Below are positions 1-6,130 of a DNA stretch of 8,720 nt, piece after piece; positions within the stretch are counted from its first letter, which is position 1; the number at the start of each line of letters is the position of its first letter. Source of the stretch: Candidatus Omnitrophota bacterium (GTDB lineage Bacteria > Omnitrophota > Gorgyraeia > Gygaellales > Profunditerraquicolaceae). The DNA lies in contig JAQTMD010000059.1 in the NCBI GenBank assembly GCA_028714595.1, forward strand, positions 1-8,720, in the 5' to 3' direction. The notes under the pieces were generated by a model, which saw nothing but the letters and a program-made list of their open reading frames with translations, made no database searches and was not told the origin of the DNA. A program made the position numbers and the translations under genes.

Positions 1-2
1 TC

Positions 3-431
3 ATCATGTACGACCAGGCATACGCGCAAAAGACGACCTCTCAGACCGACATATTCCGCGCCAACCAGGATCCCGCCCAAGACGATCCGTATATGACCCA
101 GGAGAGCGCCGTCGAATATACCTATGACCTGCGCAACAACATCGTGCGCCTGATCAAGACCGCCGAGTCCTCTTCGTCCTACGACCCTGCCGACGATTCG
201 AAGAAAGGCGCGGAGACGATCACGACAGATTACACCTATAATACCTGCGGGAACCTGACTGCCGTCTCAGGCAGCGGCTCCGGCGGAGGATATAAATACG
301 ACGAGACGCAGCGGTTGTGGCTGGAGACCGACGACTACGACATCACCGTCTCGTATGAAGTAAAATTGGGGAAGGCGGAACTGATCGAGAAAACAATCAA
401 AGACAAAAAGGAGGGGGCAGATGAGGAATAA
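3..431 (+). CDS. YD-repeat-like protein, C-terminal part (5' end outside window)
   Basis: The frame is open to the left edge, so this is the 3' end of a longer gene. A Met codon at position 6 exists, but no signal peptide or ribosome site can be seen for it. Numbered from that Met, the visible 141 residues hold repeated Tyr-x-Tyr-Asp/Asn units: EYTYDLRNN (37-45), DYTYNTCGNL (75-84) and a GSGSGGGYKYDE stretch (89-100). These resemble YD/Rhs-type beta-strand repeats, though they are too degenerate for a firm family call. The tail is Lys/Glu-rich and ends in Asp-Glu-Glu. It aligns by eye with the next gene: both have T-x-Y-T/S-Y-N/D, then G-x-L, a Gly-rich turn, and later a YEV..G motif (117-122 here). 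The stop codon lies inside the next gene, so the two are translationally coupled. Rhs proteins are usually exported beta-cage proteins; function here is unknown. Confidence 0.72.
   Translation: MMYDQAYAQKTTSQTDIFRANQDPAQDDPYMTQESAVEYTYDLRNNIVRLIKTAESSSSYDPADDSKKGAETITTDYTYNTCGNLTAVSGSGSGGGYKYDETQRLWLETDDYDITVSYEVKLGKAELIEKTIKDKKEGADEE
408..417 (+). promoter_or_regulatory. Strong ribosome binding site of the exported YD-like gene
   Basis: AAGGAGGGGG ends 3 bases before the ATG at 421 and contains a complete AAGGAGG core, so the core sits at usable spacing. It lies inside the coding sequence of the upstream gene. It supports 421 as the start and independent or coupled initiation there. Confidence 0.8.
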
Positions 432-1293
432 ACTATTAGTCACGGGGATCCTCATGATCTTCATCATGGGGCAGGCGGCGGTCTATGCAGCCGACAGCGG
501 GCAGACGTCCAGCGTCATCACGGACCAGTCGACGAACAAGACCATCCACTACACGTACAACGCCTACGGGGTCATGACTTCGTCCGTCGAGAACGCCACG
601 ATCACGACGACTACCACGAACGAAGAAGGTCAGGCCTCGACTACCGTTCAGAAGTCGACAACGGTAAGCGAGTGGATCGGCGGCAGCGTCAAACCCGTCA
701 GCTCAACGGGCACCATAGAAACGAAAAACGCGGCCGGGACAGTAACCGATAAAGGGACCTTCAACACGAACTACTCGTATGACTCGACAACCGGCGCATT
801 GGTCGGCGCTTCGGGCGGGGGAGAGAACTGGAGCTATAACACCGAGACCGGCAAACTCGCTTCGCACACCACCTCTACCGACACCTACCAGATCATCGAC
901 GGCCAGGCCCTGCGCGTGAAGAGCACGTATTCGGGAACCGGATACGCCGACGACGGCTCGACCGCGAACTCGAGCATCTCAGGCTCGACCACCTACAATT
1001 ATGAAGTGATCGCCGGCAGCCACGTGCTCAAGAGCGAGACTTCCACGCAGACGACCACCATGACCAGCGGAGAATACACGGGCAGCGTGATCACCCAGAC
1101 CACCACCAAGGGATACACCAGGAACAGCAATGGCCAGCTGACCGGGCTTACGCTGAGCGGTTCAGGCTCCAACGAATCGCATGTGAACGGAGGCTCCAAG
1201 ACATACACCAAGAAATTGAGCGATTACACGGTAAAGCTGGATCCGGAGCAGGGCTATTACATCTCCGACCAATGGTGGACTGAGTGGAATTAA
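421..1293 (+). CDS. Exported Ser/Thr-rich YD-repeat-like protein
   Basis: This 290-aa protein begins with a clear Sec signal peptide: MRNK, a hydrophobic core of LLVTGILMIFIMGQAA, and a likely cut after VYA (residue 23). The mature part is very rich in Ser, Thr and Gly, and carries spaced aromatic beta-strand units: IHYTYNAYG (42-50), NYSYDSTTG (117-125), NWSYNTETGKL (136-146), TYNYEVIAG (191-199) and GYTRNSNGQL (231-240). The spacing and the final G-x-L pattern recall YD/Rhs repeats without the strict consensus. There are no cysteines, and the C-terminus is aromatic (DQWWTEWN). The start is fixed by the ribosome site at 408-417 and the signal peptide. It shares motifs with the gene it overlaps by 11 bp, which suggests tandem duplication. 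It is probably a periplasmic or surface beta protein. No enzyme motif, toxin domain or lipobox is seen, and function is unknown. Confidence 0.86.
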   Translation: MRNKLLVTGILMIFIMGQAAVYAADSGQTSSVITDQSTNKTIHYTYNAYGVMTSSVENATITTTTTNEEGQASTTVQKSTTVSEWIGGSVKPVSSTGTIETKNAAGTVTDKGTFNTNYSYDSTTGALVGASGGGENWSYNTETGKLASHTTSTDTYQIIDGQALRVKSTYSGTGYADDGSTANSSISGSTTYNYEVIAGSHVLKSETSTQTTTMTSGEYTGSVITQTTTKGYTRNSNGQLTGLTLSGSGSNESHVNGGSKTYTKKLSDYTVKLDPEQGYYISDQWWTEWN

Positions 1294-1346
1294 TGCAGGA
1301 GGGGATTGCCGAAGCAGCACAAAAAGAATTGGACAAACTCAACTAA
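1293..1346 (+). CDS. Candidate 17-codon mini-ORF overlapping the YD-like stop codon
   Basis: The stop of the exported YD-like gene and a new ATG overlap as TAATG, a usual arrangement for reinitiation. The frame reads MQEGIAEAAQKELDKLN and then TAA. The peptide would be a short charged amphipathic helix. An in-frame GTG at 1284 could extend it by three residues, but TGA at 1281-1283 blocks anything longer. There is no good ribosome site of its own. It could equally be a decayed C-terminal tail of the upstream gene. Evidence is weak: position and frame only. Confidence 0.22.
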   Translation: MQEGIAEAAQKELDKLN

Positions 1347-1366
1347 ACCTACCCGATAATCTCAAT

Positions 1367-1414
1367 GAACGAGCAAGCGAAGAAGGGACGAAAGTCCCTT
1401 TTTTGCTTGCGTTC
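1367..1414 (+). terminator. Two-part hairpin with T-tract, terminator of the YD-like genes
   Basis: The inner hairpin is AAGGGAC (1383-1389), a GAAA loop (1390-1393) and GTCCCTT (1394-1400), running into six T (1399-1404). The GNRA-type loop closed by C-G is very stable. An outer stem pairs GCAAGC (1373-1378) with GCTTGC (1405-1410), and GAAC (1367-1370) with GTTC (1411-1414), so the T-tract lies between the inner and outer stems. It sits 74 bases past the YD-like stop and 40 bases before the next ATG, which fits rho-independent termination between the two units. Confidence 0.8.
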
Positions 1415-1435
1415 GTCGAATAATTGTGTTACATT
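1407..1435 (+). promoter_or_regulatory. Weak sigma-70-like promoter candidate
   Basis: TTGCGT (1407-1412) and TACATT (1430-1435) are separated by 17 bases. They match the -35 and -10 consensus at about 3 and 4 of 6 bases. Transcription would start near 1442, just before the ribosome site at 1443-1448. The -35 box would overlap the outer arm of the preceding terminator. Position and spacing are good, but the base match is poor. Confidence 0.3.
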
Positions 1436-1442
1436 ACAAGGC

Positions 1443-1448
1443 AAGGAG
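1443..1448 (+). promoter_or_regulatory. Ribosome binding site fixing the start at 1454
   Basis: AAGGAG lies 5 bases upstream of the ATG at 1454. A TTG at 1424 in the same frame would add ten residues ahead of the signal peptide and has no ribosome site, so 1454 is the better start. Confidence 0.8.
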
Positions 1449-1453
1449 AAAAA

Positions 1454-2509
1454 ATGTTCCATTCTAAAAGAGTTGGATTTTTTGTCGCCATTTTAGCGAC
1501 AGGCATATTTTCTGCAAGCGCCGGGGCCCAGGAAGGACCGGAATTCTATCCTGAGATGGGACAGAGTATTACGGTAACCGGCATTGTTTCCCCGATAAAG
1601 ATGAGCAGCCGGACGGCGCATCCCTGGAATGAGACAGCCATTACCGCAGAAGACGGTTCTGTTTATATCCTGACCGGCTCCAAGATCAAGGACATCCCCC
1701 AGGGCGCCGGCACGAAGATGATAGTCGCCGGAAAGCTGAAGCCGAAAATGCAGGCAGGCGGCAAGTGGTTCAAGACGCTCCAGATCGAGCAGATATCCCG
1801 GCCCGGACCCGCCGAACAACCGGCCCGGCAGCAGGGACTTGTGCGGGTTACGGGGAGGTTGATAACCCAGGGGGACGGACAGGACGAATGGCTCGTGCTC
1901 CATGCCAGGAACGGACAGCTGTACCGCATTACCGGGGACCTTGCCAAGACGCTCGGCGGAGTCCTCTCGACCCGGGGTCAGAAGAACCTGGTGACCGTGG
2001 CAGGTTTCCCGGACGACAGGAGCCTTGCCCCCTGCTCCTCATCCAGCACCTACGAATATAACGACAAGGGCGAGCAGGTCCTCAAAACCGAGGTCCGGTG
2101 CCTGCAATACTTCGATCTGAACTGCGTCGAGCTCATCGAAAACACCGTTTCCGACGAAGAGATGGCCCCCGCGCTCAGGGACAAGGCGGCCGAAGACCAG
2201 TTCCGGTCAACCATGCCCAGGGCAAACCCGGTGACGGCGATCGTCGGAGAGATTTACGGCATAATCGAATCGGTGCAGCTGCGGGGCCCGGTCAAGACGG
2301 TGACCGTCAGAAATCGCGATACGGCAAGCTCGCTCAAAAAGATCTCGCTGATCCTTGAGCCGCAGACGCGCATCGTGAGGAAAATCGGCTTCGCCGAACC
2401 GATCGGCCTGTCGCCGAACGCGCTTGAGGCCGGCAAAGAAGTCACGGTCGTCTACGCACGGGACGAGCGAAAGACCGTTGCAAGCTTTATCACCATCACC
2501 AAAGAATAA
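1454..2509 (+). CDS. Exported protein with tandem OB-like / beta-rich repeats, function unknown
   Basis: The 351-aa protein starts with a signal peptide (MFHSKR, then a hydrophobic core, and a likely cut after SASAGA at residue 25). Two similar units follow. Unit A (about 38-114) reads ITVTGIV, then DGSVYILTGSKI, then MIVAGKL and LQIEQI. Unit B (about 129-228) reads VRVTGRL, then NGQLYRITGDL, then VTVAGFP and NCVELI. This alternating V-x-G / Y-x-I/L-T-G / V-A-G pattern is typical of small OB-like barrels. A third region (258-349) has the look of DUF5666-type beta units: GEIYGIIESV, KTVTVRN, LEPQTRI, then LEAGKEVTVVY. Three Cys residues (194, 216, 224) all lie in unit B, and a disulfide is possible after export. 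No membrane helix, catalytic motif or lipobox is seen. The gene has its own ribosome site and is flanked by hairpins, so it is probably a single-gene unit. Family names are inferred by eye. Confidence 0.85.
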   Translation: MFHSKRVGFFVAILATGIFSASAGAQEGPEFYPEMGQSITVTGIVSPIKMSSRTAHPWNETAITAEDGSVYILTGSKIKDIPQGAGTKMIVAGKLKPKMQAGGKWFKTLQIEQISRPGPAEQPARQQGLVRVTGRLITQGDGQDEWLVLHARNGQLYRITGDLAKTLGGVLSTRGQKNLVTVAGFPDDRSLAPCSSSSTYEYNDKGEQVLKTEVRCLQYFDLNCVELIENTVSDEEMAPALRDKAAEDQFRSTMPRANPVTAIVGEIYGIIESVQLRGPVKTVTVRNRDTASSLKKISLILEPQTRIVRKIGFAEPIGLSPNALEAGKEVTVVYARDERKTVASFITITKE

Positions 2510-2546
2510 CCATCTTCAAAGGGATAGTGGCTGGCCGATATATCGT

Positions 2547-2599
2547 AAAAGGGGTGCACCTCTGTTCGGTTTGAACGACAGAGGAAGTTCCCCTTTTTT
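2547..2599 (+). terminator. Two-part hairpin with T-tract just before the RND operon (terminator or attenuator)
   Basis: The outer stem pairs GGGG (2551-2554) with CCCC (2590-2593), extended by AAAA (2547-2550) against the T-tract (2594-2599). The inner stem pairs CCTCTGT (2559-2565) with ACAGAGG (2578-2584) around a 12-base loop. Six T follow the structure directly, the classic rho-independent form. It lies 37 bases after the stop of the upstream gene. It ends only 12 bases before the ATG at 2612, so it may also act in the leader of the RND operon. Confidence 0.75.
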
Positions 2600-2611
2600 A
2601 TTTAACTGCCC

Positions 2612-5600
2612 ATGAGTATAGCCAGACTTTCAGTCAATAAGCCCGTTTCCACGCTGATGATCTTCTTCGGCATCATCCTTCTGGGCGTCATCTCCTGGAT
2701 GCGCCTGCCGCAGGCGCTCTTCCCCAATATCAGCTATCCCCAGATAACCGTCGTAACCTCATACACCAACGCCGCCCCCGAGGAGATCGAGAACCTCATC
2801 ACCAAGGTGGTCGAGGAAGCCACCGGCACGGTCAACAACGTCAAGCGTATCACGTCCGTCTCCAAGGAAGGCATATCCCTGGTCATGGTGGAGTTCAACT
2901 GGGGCACGAACATGGACTTTGCCGCCCTGAACGTGCGCGAGAAGGTGGACCTGGTCAAGGAAAAACTGCCGCGCGAGGCAGGCGAGCCCATCGTCATGAA
3001 ATACAACCCCTTTGACCTGCCCATCCTGAACCTCGCCGTGACCGGCCCGATGAAGCCGCTCGACCTGCGCGAGATGTGCAGAAAACACGTCAAAGACGCC
3101 ATCGAAAAAGTGGAAGGCGTTGCCTCAGCCACCATTACCGGCGGCCACGAGCGCGAGATACTGGTGGAGATCAACCAGCCGCGGCTGCGCGCGTCGCAGA
3201 TATCCATCGTCGCCGTCGTGGACAGCCTCAAGACCGCGAACATCAACTACCCTGCAGGCACCATCAAGGAAAGCTTCTACGAATACCTGATCCGCACCAT
3301 GGGCGAGTATCAGAAAGTCGCGGAGATCGAGGAGACGCCGACCGCCCTTGACGTGCCCGAGGAAGACGCAAAGACCGAAAAGGAAAAGGAGCAGAAAGAG
3401 AAAAAGGGCCGCCGCCTGGTGTATCTGAAGGATATCGCGCGGGTAAAAGACACGATCAAGGAGATCACCAGCGTCTCGCGCTATAACGGGACCGACAGCG
3501 TGTCGCTGGTCATCAGGAAACAATCCGGTACCAACTCCCTGAAAGTCGCCGAGGGAGTTAAGCGCGAGATCAAAAAGCTCCTGGAAGAAAAGCTGCCCAA
3601 AGGAGTCCGCATCCAGGTGACCTACGACCAGTCGAACTTCATCAAAGACGCGCTCTCCAACGTGCGCGACGCCGGCCTGCAGGGAGGCGTGCTTTCCTTC
3701 ATCGTCCTCTTCCTGTTCCTGTGGGAACTGAAGGCCTCGTTCATCATCATCATTGCCATCCCCATCTGCGTCACCGCGACCGCGATGCTCATGTATTTTG
3801 CCAAGATCGACCTGAACATCATGTCCCTGGGAGGCATGGCCATGGGTGTCGGCATGGTCGTGGACAACGCAAATGTCGTCATCGAAAACATCTTCCGCCT
3901 CCGCTACAAGGAGGGCAAGCGGTTCCTGGACGCCGTCATCGACGGTACCCAGGAAATGATCGCTCCCATCATCGGCTCGACCCTGACCTCCATCGCCGTG
4001 TTCCTCCCCTTCGGTTTTGTCGTCGGCATTGCCGGCCAGATCTTCAAGCAGCTCTCCTTCACTATTTCCTTCTCCCTGATCACTTCCATCGTAGTCGCCA
4101 TATCGCTGGCGCCGGTGCTTTTAGTCGTATTCCGGGAGTCCCGCAGGAACCAGGAAACGATGAAAAAGGTGGAAGCGGCGACCAATGAATATACCGCAAA
4201 ATTCAAGGCCTGGCTTGAGGCGATCCTTGACCGGAAGAATAAACTCATCGGCATTGTCTCCATCCTTTTTGCGGCGAGCCTGATAATGCTTGCCGCCACG
4301 GAACGGCAGTTCCTTCCCCGCGTGGACCAGCGCCAGTTTATCGTCAAGGTGGACATGCCGCCAGGCACCAGGCTTGAGATTACCGACGAAGTGGTCCGCA
4401 AGATCGAGCGTCTCCTGCTTGCGCAGAAGGAAACCAAAGACGTCACCGTTAACATCGGCTCAAGCGAAGAGCGTACCTCTGCGGAAGAGACAGCGCTACA
4501 GACGCTCGGCAGCCACCAGGCGCAAATCCTCGTCAACCTGAAGAAGAAATCTTTTAAGCTCGGCATCCGGCGGTCGACCGACGACGTCATCCACGTGCTC
4601 AAAACGCAGATGGAAAAAGAAGATCTGGAGGGCGGACAGATCGAATATGTCGCCCAGGAAACATCGCTGGGCTCGGCACTCGAACAAGGCGCGCCCCTGG
4701 CCGTCGAGATCAAGGGTCCCAACCTGAATATCTTGAACGACCTGGCCTCAAGCCTGCAATCAGCGCTCAAAAGACTGCCCGGCGTCTATGGCGTCAAGAC
4801 CAACATGCCCTCTCCCAGCCCCGAGACAAAGCTGCATATCCTCAAAGACAAAGCCTCGCTGTTCGGCTTGTCAGTGCGGGACATCGCCGTCACCGCGCAG
4901 GTGGCGCTGAAAGGTTACGTAGCCTCGAAGTACAAGGAAAAACAGGGAGAGGACGATATCGACATACGCGTTCGGCTGCGGCCCGAGGACCGTGCGAACA
5001 TGGGCAACCTGCGACGGCTGCTCATCCACTCGCCCTTCGGCTTCAATGCCGCCTTATCCGACGTGGCCTTCCTGACGCGGGGTACGGGGCCGACGGAAAT
5101 TAAACGCATCGACCAGCAGCGCAGCATCATCGTCACCGCGAACATCTACAACCGCAGCTTCAACCAGGTGGCTGCGGAGGCCGACTCACTTATCGCCGGC
5201 CTGCGGGCAAGAATGAGCAAAGACTATGTCATCGAGCTGGGCGGTGAACAGAAACGCATGCAGGAATCTTTCAAAAGCCTTGCCTTTGCGCTGATCCTGG
5301 CGTTCATGCTGGTCTATATGATCATGGCTGCGGAATTCGAATCCCTGTGGCAGCCGTTCTTGATCATGTTCACCATCCCGCTGTCACTCATCGGCGTTGC
5401 CTTCGGCCTTTTCATCAGCCGCACGCCGTTAAGCTCGGTGGCGTACCTGGGCATCATCATGCTGGGCGGCATTGCCGTCAACAACGGCATCGTCCTGATA
5501 GAGTTCGTGAATGAGCTGCGCCGGCGGGGATATTCCCCCCGCGACGCGGTCGCCGAGGCAAGCAAGACCCGCCTGCGGCCGATCCTGATGACGTCGCTGA

Positions 5601-6124
5601 CCACGATCCTGGGCCTCCTGCCCCTGGCGCTGGGCATCGGTGAAGGAGCGGAATTGCAGAGACCGCTTGCCATTACCGTTATGGGCGGCTTGACCTCATC
5701 AACCTTTCTGACGCTGGTCTTTATCCCGGCGCTCTACCTCGTCGTCACCGAACGTTTCGAACAAAAACTTAAAGCCATAGAGATCAAGCCGTCCCAGGAA
5801 ACGGAACTGCCCCTTGGGCCGCCGCCGGCCGAAGGACCGGGACAGGCCAAGACCGCGGAACAGGAACCGCCGGTGGCTGAGAAGCCGGGAGAACGGCAGC
5901 AGCCGGCCTTCGAGCCTGTTGCGCCGAAGGAAGAGCTCAATCCCCGCCAGCAGCAGCTCGCGGAAAAACTAAAAACACTTAAGAAGATAACGCGTAAAGA
6001 CTACGCTGAGATGTTTGCCGTCTCCATCCCCACCGCAAGCCGCGACCTGAAAGAATTGGTGGACAAGAAAATCCTGCGTGCCCGCGGGCCTCTCGGTCCC
6101 GGGCGCTGGTACGAATTGTTTTAA
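2612..6124 (+). CDS. RND (HAE1/AcrB-type) efflux permease with C-terminal winged-HTH domain
   Basis: This 1170-aa inner-membrane, proton-driven exporter subunit has the standard order: TM1 (about 13-30), first periplasmic porter loop, TM2-6 (about 358-510), TM7 (544-562), second periplasmic loop, and TM8-12 (about 889-1046). Family signs are the start SIARLSVNKPVSTLMIFFG, the GTNMDFAALNVREK segment, and TM4 GMVVDNANVVIENIF. AcrB Asp407-Asp408 is Asp418-Asn419 here, and AcrB Lys940 aligns with Asn957 (GGIAVNNGIVLIEF). A Lys/Glu-rich insert (247-268) lies in the first porter loop. The body is about AcrB length (1049 aa). It is followed by a Pro/Glu/Gln-rich linker (about 1057-1106) and a winged HTH (1107-1170), an unusual addition. 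RND C-termini are cytoplasmic, so DNA binding is possible. No Shine-Dalgarno precedes the ATG, but the start fits the family. Substrate is unknown; drug, lipid or other hydrophobic export is inferred from family only. Confidence 0.97.
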   Translation: MSIARLSVNKPVSTLMIFFGIILLGVISWMRLPQALFPNISYPQITVVTSYTNAAPEEIENLITKVVEEATGTVNNVKRITSVSKEGISLVMVEFNWGTNMDFAALNVREKVDLVKEKLPREAGEPIVMKYNPFDLPILNLAVTGPMKPLDLREMCRKHVKDAIEKVEGVASATITGGHEREILVEINQPRLRASQISIVAVVDSLKTANINYPAGTIKESFYEYLIRTMGEYQKVAEIEETPTALDVPEEDAKTEKEKEQKEKKGRRLVYLKDIARVKDTIKEITSVSRYNGTDSVSLVIRKQSGTNSLKVAEGVKREIKKLLEEKLPKGVRIQVTYDQSNFIKDALSNVRDAGLQGGVLSFIVLFLFLWELKASFIIIIAIPICVTATAMLMYFAKIDLNIMSLGGMAMGVGMVVDNANVVIENIFRLRYKEGKRFLDAVIDGTQEMIAPIIGSTLTSIAVFLPFGFVVGIAGQIFKQLSFTISFSLITSIVVAISLAPVLLVVFRESRRNQETMKKVEAATNEYTAKFKAWLEAILDRKNKLIGIVSILFAASLIMLAATERQFLPRVDQRQFIVKVDMPPGTRLEITDEVVRKIERLLLAQKETKDVTVNIGSSEERTSAEETALQTLGSHQAQILVNLKKKSFKLGIRRSTDDVIHVLKTQMEKEDLEGGQIEYVAQETSLGSALEQGAPLAVEIKGPNLNILNDLASSLQSALKRLPGVYGVKTNMPSPSPETKLHILKDKASLFGLSVRDIAVTAQVALKGYVASKYKEKQGEDDIDIRVRLRPEDRANMGNLRRLLIHSPFGFNAALSDVAFLTRGTGPTEIKRIDQQRSIIVTANIYNRSFNQVAAEADSLIAGLRARMSKDYVIELGGEQKRMQESFKSLAFALILAFMLVYMIMAAEFESLWQPFLIMFTIPLSLIGVAFGLFISRTPLSSVAYLGIIMLGGIAVNNGIVLIEFVNELRRRGYSPRDAVAEASKTRLRPILMTSLTTILGLLPLALGIGEGAELQRPLAITVMGGLTSSTFLTLVFIPALYLVVTERFEQKLKAIEIKPSQETELPLGPPPAEGPGQAKTAEQEPPVAEKPGERQQPAFEPVAPKEELNPRQQQLAEKLKTLKKITRKDYAEMFAVSIPTASRDLKELVDKKILRARGPLGPGRWYELF
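5930..6121 (+). other. Winged helix-turn-helix domain at the RND C-terminus (domain within the 2612-6124 gene)
   Basis: Residues 1107-1170 form a compact wHTH. LNPRQQQLAEKLKTL is helix 1, ITRKDYAEMF is helix 2, VSIPTASRDLKELVDKKIL is the turn plus recognition helix, and RARGPLGPGRWYEL is the wing. The N-x-RQ opening, the IT-x-x-x-Y second helix, the S-x-x-TA-x-RDL recognition helix and the G-x-G-R-x-Y-x-L wing match the pattern known from DeoR-like HTH domains and the C-terminal wHTH of some Fic and AAA/RecG-like proteins. It is in frame with the pump, with no stop or frameshift seen between them, so it is a true fusion in this sequence. The family match is from memory of the pattern, not from a search. 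Confidence 0.88.
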
Positions 6125-6130
6125 CCGGCC

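Noticed and set aside
3..1293. Rhs toxin and immunity pair
   Set aside because: There is no toxin domain after the repeats, the second gene has a signal peptide and repeats of the same type, and no conserved Rhs core boundary motif is seen.
1424..1453. TTG start ten codons upstream of the OB-like exported protein
   Set aside because: There is no ribosome site for it, it would put polar residues before the signal peptide, and it would overlap the promoter region. ATG 1454 with AAGGAG is better.
2510..2611. Known riboswitch class in the RND leader
   Set aside because: The gap is about 100 bases and mostly one two-part hairpin. I could not recognise conserved core bases of any familiar riboswitch class.
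3904..4770. 288-codon minus-strand open frame
   Set aside because: It is a shadow of the first RND gene. Its Ser/Arg-rich, low-information composition is typical of antisense translation.
5760..5930. HTH tail created by a frameshift or a merged neighbouring gene
   Set aside because: The frame is continuous through TM12, linker and HTH. The linker has normal coding composition, and no start codon with a ribosome site was found at the domain border.
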